This document shows positions 26,407-34,095 of a DNA stretch of 34,316 nt, piece by piece. Position numbers and translations under genes: made by a program. How positions within the stretch are numbered: position 1 is the first letter of the stretch; every line of letters starts with the position of its first letter. Source of the DNA: Chitinophagaceae bacterium (GTDB lineage: Bacteria; Bacteroidota; Bacteroidia; Chitinophagales; Chitinophagaceae). The stretch lies in contig CANGMZ010000024.1 of the NCBI GenBank assembly GCA_947454715.1, positions 1-34,316 on the forward strand, written 5' to 3'. The notes beneath the pieces are model-generated. The model saw only the letters and a list, made by a program, of their open reading frames with translations. It was not told the origin of the DNA and did no database searches.

Positions 26407-27018
26407 CTACTTTCCATCTTTATAATCCCAAAGATAAAAACATGCATAAGTGCGGTATGGAGCCCATTTAGCGCTTATCTGCATCATCTGTTCTTTGAAT
26501 ACTTTCTTATCAGTCATATCAAGTTCATACACTTTAGCCATTGCCTGTTGAATACCTAAATCATCTGCAGCAAACACATCCTCTCTACCTAACGTAAACA
26601 TCAATAGCATCTCTACTGTCCATCTACCAACCCCTTTTATGCGCATAAGGAAAGCTATAATATCTTCATTATTCATTTTACTCAACTTCCGGTCATCCGC
26701 ATTGTGCTCCAACACAAACCTGGCCACATTATGCACGTAGCTGACTTTAGCATTAGACAGTCCTATACCTCTTAAAGTTTCAGCAGGTGTATCTAATATT
26801 TGTTCAGCAGTAGGCTCTTCTCCTTCATACAGTTCAAGAAATCGCTTAAATATCACGTCGGCAACTTTAGTAGATAATTGCTGACTCATTATTGAAGCAC
26901 AGAGCCTGAGACAAATATTCTTTCTTTTTCTCAATGGCCTGGGCGTTATTGACTGCAAAAGGGGCAATAACTTTTTATCTCTGGATAAATGGGCATAATA
27001 AACACTGTCTGTAGCCAT
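26407..27018 (-). CDS. DNA-3-methyladenine glycosylase II-like (HhH-GPD)
   Basis: The 203-residue enzyme removes alkylated purines from DNA in base excision repair. It has the HhH-GPD fold: SIMSQQLSTKVADVIFKRF (about 42-60), LRGIGLSNAKVSYV, helix-hairpin-helix IKGVGRWTVEMLLMF (127-141) and the catalytic Asp in FAADDLG (D153). The C-terminus with WAPYRTYACFYLWDYKD is typical of AlkA-type enzymes. I start at ATG 27018 (MATDSVYYAHLSRD), because the extra 12 residues from 27054 (MFWCICFIHLTT) do not fit the family. The AlkA N-terminal domain is missing, as in the short bacterial and yeast Mag-type forms. Confidence 0.87.
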   Translation of the reverse strand: MATDSVYYAHLSRDKKLLPLLQSITPRPLRKRKNICLRLCASIMSQQLSTKVADVIFKRFLELYEGEEPTAEQILDTPAETLRGIGLSNAKVSYVHNVARFVLEHNADDRKLSKMNNEDIIAFLMRIKGVGRWTVEMLLMFTLGREDVFAADDLGIQQAMAKVYELDMTDKKVFKEQMMQISAKWAPYRTYACFYLWDYKDGK

Positions 27019-27124
27019 GGTGGTTAAATGTATGAAACAGATACACCAGAACAAAATTCAAAATAATATCACAATTTTATACAGGTATTTATAATAGCAT
27101 GTGCATAATACATGTATATACACG

Positions 27125-27132
27125 TATCTTTG
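27125..27132 (+). promoter_or_regulatory. Possible -7 element for the dioxygenase gene
   Basis: TATCTTTG fits TAnnTTTG, about 42 bases before the TTG start at 27175. No clear TTG is found at the expected upstream spacing. Confidence 0.3.
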
Positions 27133-27174
27133 TGTGAAGTTTCATTTTTGAATTATTACAAATAACTTTCAAGC

Positions 27175-28059
27175 TTGAAAAGAAGAACATTTTTAAAAAC
27201 CGGTGGCTTAGCAGCTATCGCACAAATAACGGGTATGTCAACATTATCTGCACTGGAATCACTGGGCCATAGTCTGGCACCATCTACACGTATGCCTGCA
27301 TTATTTATAGGTCATGGTAGCCCTATGAATGCAATTGAAGACAATGAATTCAGCAGGAGCTGGAAGGCATTGGGAAAAAGTTTGCAACGACCGCAAGCGA
27401 TCTTGTGCGTTTCAGCTCACTGGCTTACAAATAACACTATGGTCACCGGCATGAGCCATCCAAAGACAATTCACGACTTTGGCGGTTTCCCAAAAGCGTT
27501 GTTCGATGCGCAATACCCGGCTCCCGGCTCTCCGGAATTTGCCCAAATGACACAACAGTTGATTACAGCCAGTCATGTTCAATCAGATGATAGTTGGGGA
27601 TTAGATCATGGTACATGGAGCGTGCTCCTCCCCATGTATCCGGCTGCAGATATCCCTGTATTCCAACTGAGTTTAGTATACAACCAACCACCATCATATC
27701 ATTATGAGATAGGAAAACAACTATCAAAGCTTCGCGAAAAAGGCGTGCTGATAATTGGCAGCGGCAATTTGGTACATAACCTTGGCCGCATAGACTGGCA
27801 CAATACAGGTATGGTTTATGATTGGGCGTCTGAGTTCGATACGAAATTTACTAATTGGATAGATAAAGGTGACCATGCATCAATTCTCAACTATCAAAAA
27901 TTACTGGGAACTACTGCCACAATGGCCCACCCTACTTATGATCACTTATTGCCATTGTTCTATATATTAGGACTACAACAAAAGAATGAAAAAGTGACTT
28001 ATTTCAATGACAAAATATCTATGGGCTCATTGTCTATGCGCTCCATGATGATATCATAA
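27175..28059 (+). CDS. DODA-type extradiol aromatic ring-opening dioxygenase with Tat signal
   Basis: The 294-residue protein begins at TTG 27175, the only plausible start that keeps the twin-arginine signal KRRTFLKTGG (2-11) followed by a hydrophobic segment. The mature domain is the 4,5-DOPA dioxygenase (YgiD-type) family: metal and catalytic histidines are in FIGHGSPMNAI, VSAHWL, DHGTWSVLLPMYP, GSGNLVHNLG and HPTYDHLLPLFY. The family cleaves catechol rings with a Zn- or Fe-type centre in a type II extradiol fold. A Tat signal places the folded metalloenzyme in the periplasm, unlike cytoplasmic E. coli YgiD. A hairpin terminator follows. The natural catechol substrate is unknown. Confidence 0.88.
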   Translation: MKRRTFLKTGGLAAIAQITGMSTLSALESLGHSLAPSTRMPALFIGHGSPMNAIEDNEFSRSWKALGKSLQRPQAILCVSAHWLTNNTMVTGMSHPKTIHDFGGFPKALFDAQYPAPGSPEFAQMTQQLITASHVQSDDSWGLDHGTWSVLLPMYPAADIPVFQLSLVYNQPPSYHYEIGKQLSKLREKGVLIIGSGNLVHNLGRIDWHNTGMVYDWASEFDTKFTNWIDKGDHASILNYQKLLGTTATMAHPTYDHLLPLFYILGLQQKNEKVTYFNDKISMGSLSMRSMMIS

Positions 28060-28079
28060 CTTTAGAAAAAATATTCTTT

Positions 28080-28107
28080 CAATAGCCGGCAACATGTCCG
28101 GCTATTG
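28080..28107. terminator. Hairpin after the dioxygenase gene
   Basis: CAATAGCCGG (28080-28089) pairs perfectly with CCGGCTATTG (28098-28107) around an 8-base loop. The T-tract after it is weak (ttgtg). It lies 20 bases past the stop codon. Confidence 0.65.
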
Positions 28108-28159
28108 TTGTGAAAATACATTTATAGATTCTGTTTAATTTTACAATAAAGCAACCACT

Positions 28160-28603
28160 ATGCGCGCAAATAAGCTAATAATACTTATCTCTATATTGTT
28201 TCTGTGCGCCTGCAGTCGCCCCAAAGACCTAATCTATAAGGGTGTAGATAATTTCGGGTATAAACAATCAGGACTAACAAACAGCTTAGTGACGATAGAT
28301 TTGAAGCTTTACAATCCAAACAGATATGGATTAATGCTCAAAAGCTCAGATGTAGCAGTTTTTATAAACAATTCTCATGTAGGGCAGGCATACCTCAAAG
28401 ACAAGAAACTAATACCGGCGAGAGACACATTCACTTTACCGGTTGTTCTCAATGTTGACATACTACGGGTAATACCAAACGCTTACGATTTACTTACAAA
28501 AAAAGAAATTACACTCAAACTTGATGGTATAATCAGAGCAGGTAGGCATGGTGTATTCCTGATAATGCCTGTTAAATATGAAGGAAAACAGAAAATCAGA
28601 TAG
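28160..28603 (+). CDS. LEA type 2 (LEA14-like) lipoprotein
   Basis: The 147-residue protein has a lipoprotein signal with lipobox LCAC (Cys18). One LEA14/WHy-type beta-sandwich domain follows (VTIDLKLYNPNRYGLMLKSS, VAVFINNSHVGQA, FTLPVVLNVD). Such proteins are anchored in the cell envelope; their role is not established, with desiccation or stress protection assumed from the LEA name. The NPNRYGL segment is the family landmark. It stands alone, 101 bases before the aminopeptidase gene. Confidence 0.8.
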   Translation: MRANKLIILISILFLCACSRPKDLIYKGVDNFGYKQSGLTNSLVTIDLKLYNPNRYGLMLKSSDVAVFINNSHVGQAYLKDKKLIPARDTFTLPVVLNVDILRVIPNAYDLLTKKEITLKLDGIIRAGRHGVFLIMPVKYEGKQKIR

Positions 28604-28704
28604 GCTCAAAATGTAAAACACCATATTTCCACCTATTATCCTCCATTTATCCCCACAGGCTATTTCAATAACCATATTTTCCTTATAAAAGTTAACTTTA
28701 CCCC

Positions 28705-30138
28705 ATGGAATTCAAAATATCGCAAAAACCGTCTGTAAAACACAGGTTATATATAGTTAGTGATACTGAAAAACTTACACAGGCTACATTAACTCCGGAA
28801 GAGATACAATACGTAAGTGCTTCATTCAGCAATGAACAATCGTTCATTACAATCAATCGCTACAATTGCTTTATTTTCATCAGTTTGGTTAAGGATAAAA
28901 AAACCGATGATCAGACTCGTGAAGCTTGCCGTAAAGCAGGTGTTGAAGCACAGGCATTATGCAACAAGCATAAAATCGATGAGTTAACTATTACCAACTT
29001 ATCACATCGTGCTGATGCAGCTGTTCTAATGGCAGAAGGTATTGCATTAGCTAACTATCAGTTCCTCAAGTACCGCACAGAAGCAAAGAAAATCACAAAT
29101 ACTTTGGTTCGTATTTTCTTTACGAAGGAATCTGCAACGGTTAAGGAAGTAACGCAACTGAGTATTATCATAAACGCTATTTACAAAGCGCGTACTCTTG
29201 TAAATGAGCCACTCAGCTATCTTACAGCAGAACAACTAGGCAAAGAAATTACGGCTATAGGTAAAGAAGGCGGTTTTAAAGTTACCGTTTTCAACAAAGC
29301 ACGTATTGAAAAAGAAGGTATGGGTGGCTTACTGAGCGTGAACCGTGGTAGTATAGACCCACCTACATTCACTATAATGGAGTATGTTCCTAAAAAAGCC
29401 ATCAACAAAAAACCACTTGTATTAGTTGGTAAAGGTGTAGTATATGATACCGGTGGTGTTTCTCTGAAACCAACGGCAAACTCTATGGACCGCATGAAGA
29501 GCGACATGAGCGGAGCAGCACTTGTAACGGGCGCAATGTATGCAATTGCACAAATGCAATTGCCAATTCATGTAATCGCATTGGTACCGGCTACAGATAA
29601 CCGCCCGGGCGAAAATGCTTATGTACCCGGCGATGTAATTAAAATGATGAGCGGAGCAACAGTAGAAGTATTGAATACTGATGCAGAAGGACGTATGCTG
29701 TTGGGTGATGCATTACACTTTGCAAAACGCTACAAGCCTGAACTTGTAATTGACTTTGCTACCCTTACCGGAGCTGCATCTGCAGCTGTAGGTGAGCATG
29801 GTATTGTTTGCATGGGAACAGCATCAGAACAAACAAAACAGGCATTCCGTGAAAGTGGTTTCCGCCAGTATGAGCGCCTTGTTGAATACCCGCTGTGGGA
29901 TGAATATGGTGATCAGATAAAATCTGACATTGCAGATATTAAAAATATTGGCGGGGCTACCGGCGGGGCTATTACCGCAGGTAAATTCCTTGAGCATTTT
30001 ACAGATTATCCTTGGATGCACTTCGATATTGCCGGAGTATCATTCAATGTTGCTAAAAAAGGGTACTACCCTGTAGGCGGTACTGCTTATGGTATGCGTA
30101 TGCTGCTCGATTTTGTTGCACACATGGGCAAATCATAA
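28705..30138 (+). CDS. pepA: Leucyl aminopeptidase (M17 family)
   Basis: The 477-residue cytosolic peptidase removes N-terminal residues from peptides using two metal ions. The active site is intact: K243 in VGKGVVYDTGGVSLKPT, the metal-binding D-x-x-x-S-D-M-S-G-A-A (MDRMKSDMSGAALV) and the signature NTDAEGR (324-330). The poorly conserved N-terminal regulatory domain covers about 1-150. Length fits the hexameric M17 family. It is followed after 58 bases by pdxA, probably in the same transcript. Confidence 0.93.
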   Translation: MEFKISQKPSVKHRLYIVSDTEKLTQATLTPEEIQYVSASFSNEQSFITINRYNCFIFISLVKDKKTDDQTREACRKAGVEAQALCNKHKIDELTITNLSHRADAAVLMAEGIALANYQFLKYRTEAKKITNTLVRIFFTKESATVKEVTQLSIIINAIYKARTLVNEPLSYLTAEQLGKEITAIGKEGGFKVTVFNKARIEKEGMGGLLSVNRGSIDPPTFTIMEYVPKKAINKKPLVLVGKGVVYDTGGVSLKPTANSMDRMKSDMSGAALVTGAMYAIAQMQLPIHVIALVPATDNRPGENAYVPGDVIKMMSGATVEVLNTDAEGRMLLGDALHFAKRYKPELVIDFATLTGAASAAVGEHGIVCMGTASEQTKQAFRESGFRQYERLVEYPLWDEYGDQIKSDIADIKNIGGATGGAITAGKFLEHFTDYPWMHFDIAGVSFNVAKKGYYPVGGTAYGMRMLLDFVAHMGKS

Positions 30139-30196
30139 TGACCATCACTCATTTCGCAATTGCGGAAAATGTTGAAAAACTGAATTATACAATTCT

Positions 30197-31270
30197 ATGC
30201 ACGTAAATACAGACAAACCAGTTATAGGTATTACTACCGGTGATCTTAATGGCATTGGCCTTGAAGTCATCATCAAAACATTTTCAGACAACCGCATAAT
30301 GGAGTTGTGCACCCCCGTTATTTTTGCTTCTAACAAAGTAATAAATTTCTACAGACGCATCTCTCCTGAATATACATTCAACTTTACCAGCACTAAGGAT
30401 ATGACTAAGCTCAATCCTAAACAAATCAATGTATTTAATTGCTGGGAAGATGAAGTGCCATTGCAACCGGGCGTGCTTACTGAAGCAGGTGGCAAGTATG
30501 CCCTACGCTCCCTTATGGTAGCCACTCAATGTCTGAAAGATGGAGAACTTGATGCTCTTGTTACTGCACCTATCCATAAGAGCAATACCAACACACCTGA
30601 TTTCCCATTTACAGGCCATACCCCATTCCTTAAAGATAAGTTTGGGGCTAAGGATGTTTTAATGCTCCTTTACAATGAGAACCTACGTGTAGCATTGGTT
30701 ACCGAACACATTCCCGTAGCAAAAATAGCTTCTACCATAACTAAGGAATTATTGTTGTCTAAACTGGCTATTCTTAAAGAAACCCTGATAAAGGATTTTG
30801 GAATAGATAAGCCAAAAATAGCGGTACTCGGTCTTAACCCACATGCTGGCGATGATGGACAAATTGGCACAGAGGAGCAAACAATTATAAAGCCTGTGAT
30901 AGATCAGCTACGCAATGCCGGAAACCTTACGTTCGGGCCATACAGTGCAGATGCATTCTTTGCTCGTGGCAGTTATAAGGAGTTTGATGCTGTTTTGGCT
31001 ATGTATCACGACCAAGGCCTGGTTGGTTTCAAAACCCTTGCAGAAGGTGGTGGTGTAAATTACACAGCAGGCCTGCCGGTAATACGTACTTCTCCTGACC
31101 ATGGAACTGCATTCGACATTGCCGGTAAAAATCTTGCAGAACCTGAATCATTCCGCGAAGCCGTATTTCAATGTCTGGACTTAATCAACCAACGTGCAGA
31201 ATATGCTGCAAACACAGCCAACCCTATGAAACGTGGCAGAATAGAAAAAGAACGTCCAACAGAATCATAG
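30197..31270 (+). CDS. pdxA: 4-hydroxythreonine-4-phosphate dehydrogenase
   Basis: The 357-residue enzyme oxidises 4-phosphohydroxy-L-threonine with NAD+ in the deoxyxylulose-dependent route to pyridoxal phosphate. Family motifs are in order: GITTGDLNGIGLEVIIK, VTAPIHKSN, FTGHTPFL, VLGLNPHAGDDGQIG, AMYHDQGLVGFK and RTSPDHGTAFDIAGK. The metal-binding histidines (in TGHTPF, NPHAG and YHDQG) are present. Length fits. The neighbour pepA is a housekeeping gene as well; no other pdx gene lies nearby. A long hairpin terminator follows. Confidence 0.95.
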   Translation: MHVNTDKPVIGITTGDLNGIGLEVIIKTFSDNRIMELCTPVIFASNKVINFYRRISPEYTFNFTSTKDMTKLNPKQINVFNCWEDEVPLQPGVLTEAGGKYALRSLMVATQCLKDGELDALVTAPIHKSNTNTPDFPFTGHTPFLKDKFGAKDVLMLLYNENLRVALVTEHIPVAKIASTITKELLLSKLAILKETLIKDFGIDKPKIAVLGLNPHAGDDGQIGTEEQTIIKPVIDQLRNAGNLTFGPYSADAFFARGSYKEFDAVLAMYHDQGLVGFKTLAEGGGVNYTAGLPVIRTSPDHGTAFDIAGKNLAEPESFREAVFQCLDLINQRAEYAANTANPMKRGRIEKERPTES

Positions 31271-31294
31271 AGGTACAGACAAAAATGTAAATTA

Positions 31295-31340
31295 CAACAT
31301 ATTCACTCCATGCTTTTCCGGACATGGGGTGAATATGTTG
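31295..31340. terminator. Hairpin terminator after pdxA
   Basis: An 18-bp stem with one G-U pair (31295-31312 with 31323-31340) encloses a 10-base loop, 25 bases after the pdxA stop. It stands between pdxA and the convergent three-gene cassette. Confidence 0.85.
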
Positions 31341-31410
31341 TCTCTAAAAATTATTTGGATAGTATCAATAAATCTGATGCGACCGAGATAATCTTCTGGC
31401 AATTAGTACA

Positions 31411-31596
31411 TCATTTTTTCTTTTTCTTGTTAACAAGTTTGAAATAATAAAATGTTGCTCCCGAGAACAAAAGAATAATAAATATTGTTTTATAATTGAG
31501 AAACTCATTATGGGGTCGTAAATAAATAACAATTATCAGCCCCAACACACAAAGTATTCGTACAATTATCGCTGTAATTTGTTCTGTAGATTTCAT
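31411..31596 (-). CDS. Small two-helix membrane protein, last gene of cassette
   Basis: The 61-residue protein has two hydrophobic segments (ITAIIVRILCVLGLIIVIYL and FIILLFSGATFYYF) and a lysine-rich end (VNKKKKK), so both ends probably face the cytoplasm. I start at ATG 31596. A longer frame from 31656 would overlap the preceding gene and is likely spurious. Its ATG follows the preceding stop codon after one base, so translation is coupled. I do not recognise a family. The small size, two helices and tight coupling to a protein with a hydrophobic tail fit an immunity-like or chaperone-like partner, which is an inference only. Confidence 0.6.
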   Translation of the reverse strand: MKSTEQITAIIVRILCVLGLIIVIYLRPHNEFLNYKTIFIILLFSGATFYYFKLVNKKKKK

Positions 31597-31597
31597 A

Positions 31598-32431
31598 TTA
31601 AAATATTCCGAATCCTGAAGCAGCCGAACCAACAGCAACAGCAACGGCCCACCCACCTAAAATAGCTACATTTGTCCCTGGTACTGCCGCACTGATAAGG
31701 CCAAGAAAACCTAAACCAGCGAAGTAAGCAAATGATGAACCTACATCGCCTCTAACTGCGTTTCCAGTATTCCATTTCCCTGCTGTTAAACTTCCATGAG
31801 TATAGGGCATAGTCGGAAAATTACCGCCCGATTTGATGCTATCTAACAAACCCATACCACCATCACTTTTAGAAAACCATAAATATGCAGATGATTTAGC
31901 AATATTGACAGTTCCTAAAACTATTTCCAAATTTTGACCAAACAGTTCTCGTTCAGCTTGAATACCAATATTATCCATTGCTCTATAAAAGTCGGACAGC
32001 CCCAACCCTTGGTCAATACATCTAAAAATCAAGTCACGGAACGCTATTATCGGCGAATTTTCACTTATAAGCGGTGCCGCTAAATAATTCCTATTAACTT
32101 TTTCCGCTGGGTTAGATATTGATTCGAGAGCAGCTGATATTGACATATGTAAAATATTAGTCCAAGCGGAGGAAGAGAAGGTGCTAATAAGCGGGGGAGT
32201 ATATAAATCAAGAAACACTGCTACAAGTGATTCCCTACTAACTACCATATTATTACGCTTAATTATGGCTACCGCGTCTTTAGCATAGAGATTATGTAAT
32301 GTACCTAACATAGATAATTCCTCATTTGAAAAGGTTGGTTTTGATTCTAATGAGTAATAATTATTTGAAATCCTGTCTACGGAATTTCCTATGCCACCAT
32401 CATATTTTGAATTTAATTTTTCAACTTTCAT
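31598..32431 (-). CDS. Hypothetical protein with hydrophobic Gly/Ala-rich C-terminus
   Basis: The 277-residue protein is unrecognised. Residues 1-175 look soluble and mainly helical (NEELSMLGTLHNLYAKDAVA, AIIKRNNMVVSRESLVAVFL, FRDLIFRCIDQGLGLSDFY). The last 50 residues hold two hydrophobic glycine-rich stretches (SFAYFAGLGFLGLISAAVPG and VAILGGWAVAVAVGSAASG) joined by a short turn, with nothing after them. There is no signal peptide. A soluble body with a hydrophobic hairpin at the C-terminus recalls pore-forming toxins, but could also be a membrane-docking tail. It follows the duplicated beta-domain protein after 22 bases and precedes the two-helix protein after 1 base. Confidence 0.7.
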   Translation of the reverse strand: MKVEKLNSKYDGGIGNSVDRISNNYYSLESKPTFSNEELSMLGTLHNLYAKDAVAIIKRNNMVVSRESLVAVFLDLYTPPLISTFSSSAWTNILHMSISAALESISNPAEKVNRNYLAAPLISENSPIIAFRDLIFRCIDQGLGLSDFYRAMDNIGIQAERELFGQNLEIVLGTVNIAKSSAYLWFSKSDGGMGLLDSIKSGGNFPTMPYTHGSLTAGKWNTGNAVRGDVGSSFAYFAGLGFLGLISAAVPGTNVAILGGWAVAVAVGSAASGFGIF

Positions 32432-32453
32432 AACATAGATTTAATAAGTAAAT

Positions 32454-33299
32454 TTAAGCTATAGGATAAGACCATGATTCACCTTCGATCGTAACAATGA
32501 ACATTTCGCCATTTTGTGTTGATGCACCAATAATAGCGTTAGGAGCAAGATTGTAGTTCATCTCTATTATATGTTTCCACGACGGCTCGTAGGCAGACTG
32601 TATAGTTTGAGGAACAGGTATTTCCCGCATCAAGTTATAAGTACCTCTGCCATCTGTACTGATGAACAGCCGAATCATGCCATTAATGCTGGTGCTTTGC
32701 GCCGCCTTGATGGTAATGCATTTTACAAGCGTGCCATTTTCACTATCTGGGGCTACCAAAACAGGCTTTATAGCACCTGTTCCATCAAGGTTTGGATTGG
32801 CATCGGCAATAACATAACAGCCAGTAACAGCCGCAGTTTGTTTATAATTGCAGCAGGTATCGGGGAGCGTTGCCGGGTATGTCCATTGCCAACCTTCAAC
32901 AATAACATTAAATTTGTTGGCTACCTGCGTTGATGCAGCAATAGAATAGCCAGTCTTTAATTGCATTTCTGCGTTTAAAGAAAGTTCGAACATAGGTAGC
33001 ACGGGGGCAGGAATAGGGGTGTTGGTCTGTGTTGGGGTGACGGGAACAGGTATTTCTTTAAATAGAAAATTATCTCCATCCAGGTTCTGAATAAATAACC
33101 TGACCATGCCAGTAGTAACAGGCTCTATAGCCTTTATAATTACCGATTTAACCACTGCGCCGTTTTCTCCGGCAGCAAATATCTTTGTCACATCTCCGGC
33201 GCCTGCCAGACTAGGATTAGGGTTCTGAACAGAGCCTACATTTGTAAGAGCGGTTAATAGTGAATAGTCATTACAACTATTCTGGTTGTTAGTACACAT
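32454..33299 (-). CDS. Protein with two tandem phage-virion-like beta domains
   Basis: The 281-residue protein is an internal duplication. Both halves carry the same order of motifs: NPxLxGxG, then IKAxxxxxxGMVRLFI, xEIPVP, an N- or L-rich strand, AxSTQ, and VxxEGxxWxYP. Copy A covers about 28-143 and copy B about 168-280, joined by a Cys-rich linker (DTCCNYKQTAAVTGC). Single-copy forms of this module (N-L-D-G-T-G, then I-x-I-K-A, then G-M-V-R-L-F-I) occur in phage and prophage structural regions, from memory. No signal peptide is seen. It is first in a three-gene set. The role is unknown; a structural or carrier part is my best reading. Confidence 0.7.
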   Translation of the reverse strand: MCTNNQNSCNDYSLLTALTNVGSVQNPNPSLAGAGDVTKIFAAGENGAVVKSVIIKAIEPVTTGMVRLFIQNLDGDNFLFKEIPVPVTPTQTNTPIPAPVLPMFELSLNAEMQLKTGYSIAASTQVANKFNVIVEGWQWTYPATLPDTCCNYKQTAAVTGCYVIADANPNLDGTGAIKPVLVAPDSENGTLVKCITIKAAQSTSINGMIRLFISTDGRGTYNLMREIPVPQTIQSAYEPSWKHIIEMNYNLAPNAIIGASTQNGEMFIVTIEGESWSYPIA

Positions 33300-33607
33300 A
33301 TGATAAGTGATTTTAGTGAAATATGAAAATAAATAAATAAATAAAGTTATTAAGTTGTTAACTTCACTAAATTGTTATAAAAAATTGTACATCACACATA
33401 ACAACGCCCCGTGTTCTACCGAACATGGGGCGTAAATAATATACAAGAAGAAAGAGTATTGAGTTTATTAAATAGTGATTTTGATTTATCTGAGAAAACA
33501 ATACTGAATATTGTAATGTTACGAACGTACAATATCATCACCTATCAACATACACATTGCTTAATAGCTAGTACACGCTAATGGTTTATCATGGGAAGGG
33601 AGAATAA
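33300..33607. other. 308-bp intergenic region with hairpin and short tandem repeat
   Basis: No gene is visible. It holds an AAAT tetranucleotide tract (33327-33345), close to the start of the three-gene cassette, and the hairpin at 33404-33433. No exact TAnnTTTG element was found for the cassette. Confidence 0.55.
33404..33433. terminator. Hairpin terminator, probably of the small gene at 33608
   Basis: ACGCCCCGTGTTC (33404-33416) pairs with GAACATGGGGCGT (33421-33433) with one G-U pair and a 4-base loop. The minus-strand gene ending at 33608 reads toward it; on that strand a T-run appears some 20 bases beyond the stem. Confidence 0.65.
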
Positions 33608-33850
33608 TTACAGACTTGCTCTAACCGAAGCAATATACTCTTCTAATTGCTGCAGACTTTCAAATTGAACCTTATCCTTACCATATCCCATTTTCCAGAA
33701 TCTTGACTGAGGATCAGGGTTATACATGCCCTTCCATAACTTAATACCAAGTTCCTTATGCTCAAAATCCATAGACTTAGTATTTTCAGTTACCAAAGGT
33801 TCAAAACCCAAATCAAACAAATCGTCTTGTGTTATTTCCAAAAAATTCAT
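33608..33850 (-). CDS. Small hypothetical protein (80 aa)
   Basis: The soluble 80-residue protein has no recognised family. It starts MNFLEITQDDLFDLGFEPL, has an aromatic centre (GIKLWKGMYNPDPQSRFWKM) and a C-terminal helix (SLQQLEEYIASV). No signal or membrane segment is present. A TAAATTTG element (33855-33862 on the minus strand) lies only 4 bases before the ATG, which would give an almost leaderless message if used. The downstream hairpin supports it as a single-gene unit. Codon pattern and acidic-hydrophobic balance look like a real protein. Confidence 0.6.
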   Translation of the reverse strand: MNFLEITQDDLFDLGFEPLVTENTKSMDFEHKELGIKLWKGMYNPDPQSRFWKMGYGKDKVQFESLQQLEEYIASVRASL

Positions 33851-34095
33851 GCAACAAATTTAGGGGAAAGTTTATCGGTTTTAAAACGTTAAATGGTATT
33901 TTTTACATAAAATATTTCTATGCTTATCAATTTATCCCTTATACACTTCACATTCACCAAAAATCTCCTATATATCCACTCAAAACAAATTATAAATATC
34001 CAGAGCTACAATTAAAAGGCACTTCTTAGTTTTATATGTGAACACCGCAAATAAAAGATTGTACAGTAACTTTACAACAAGTAAATAAAAATACC

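Noticed and set aside
31597-31656. Longer start for the two-helix membrane protein
   Set aside because: It would overlap the preceding gene by about 60 bases and adds a Leu-rich stretch that is the shadow of that gene's Gly/Ala-rich codons.
33829-34029. Plus-strand frame of 66 codons before the Nif3 gene
   Set aside because: It begins inside the antisense small gene, has a Lys/Tyr/Phe/Ile-rich composition of AT-rich non-coding DNA, and shows no domain.
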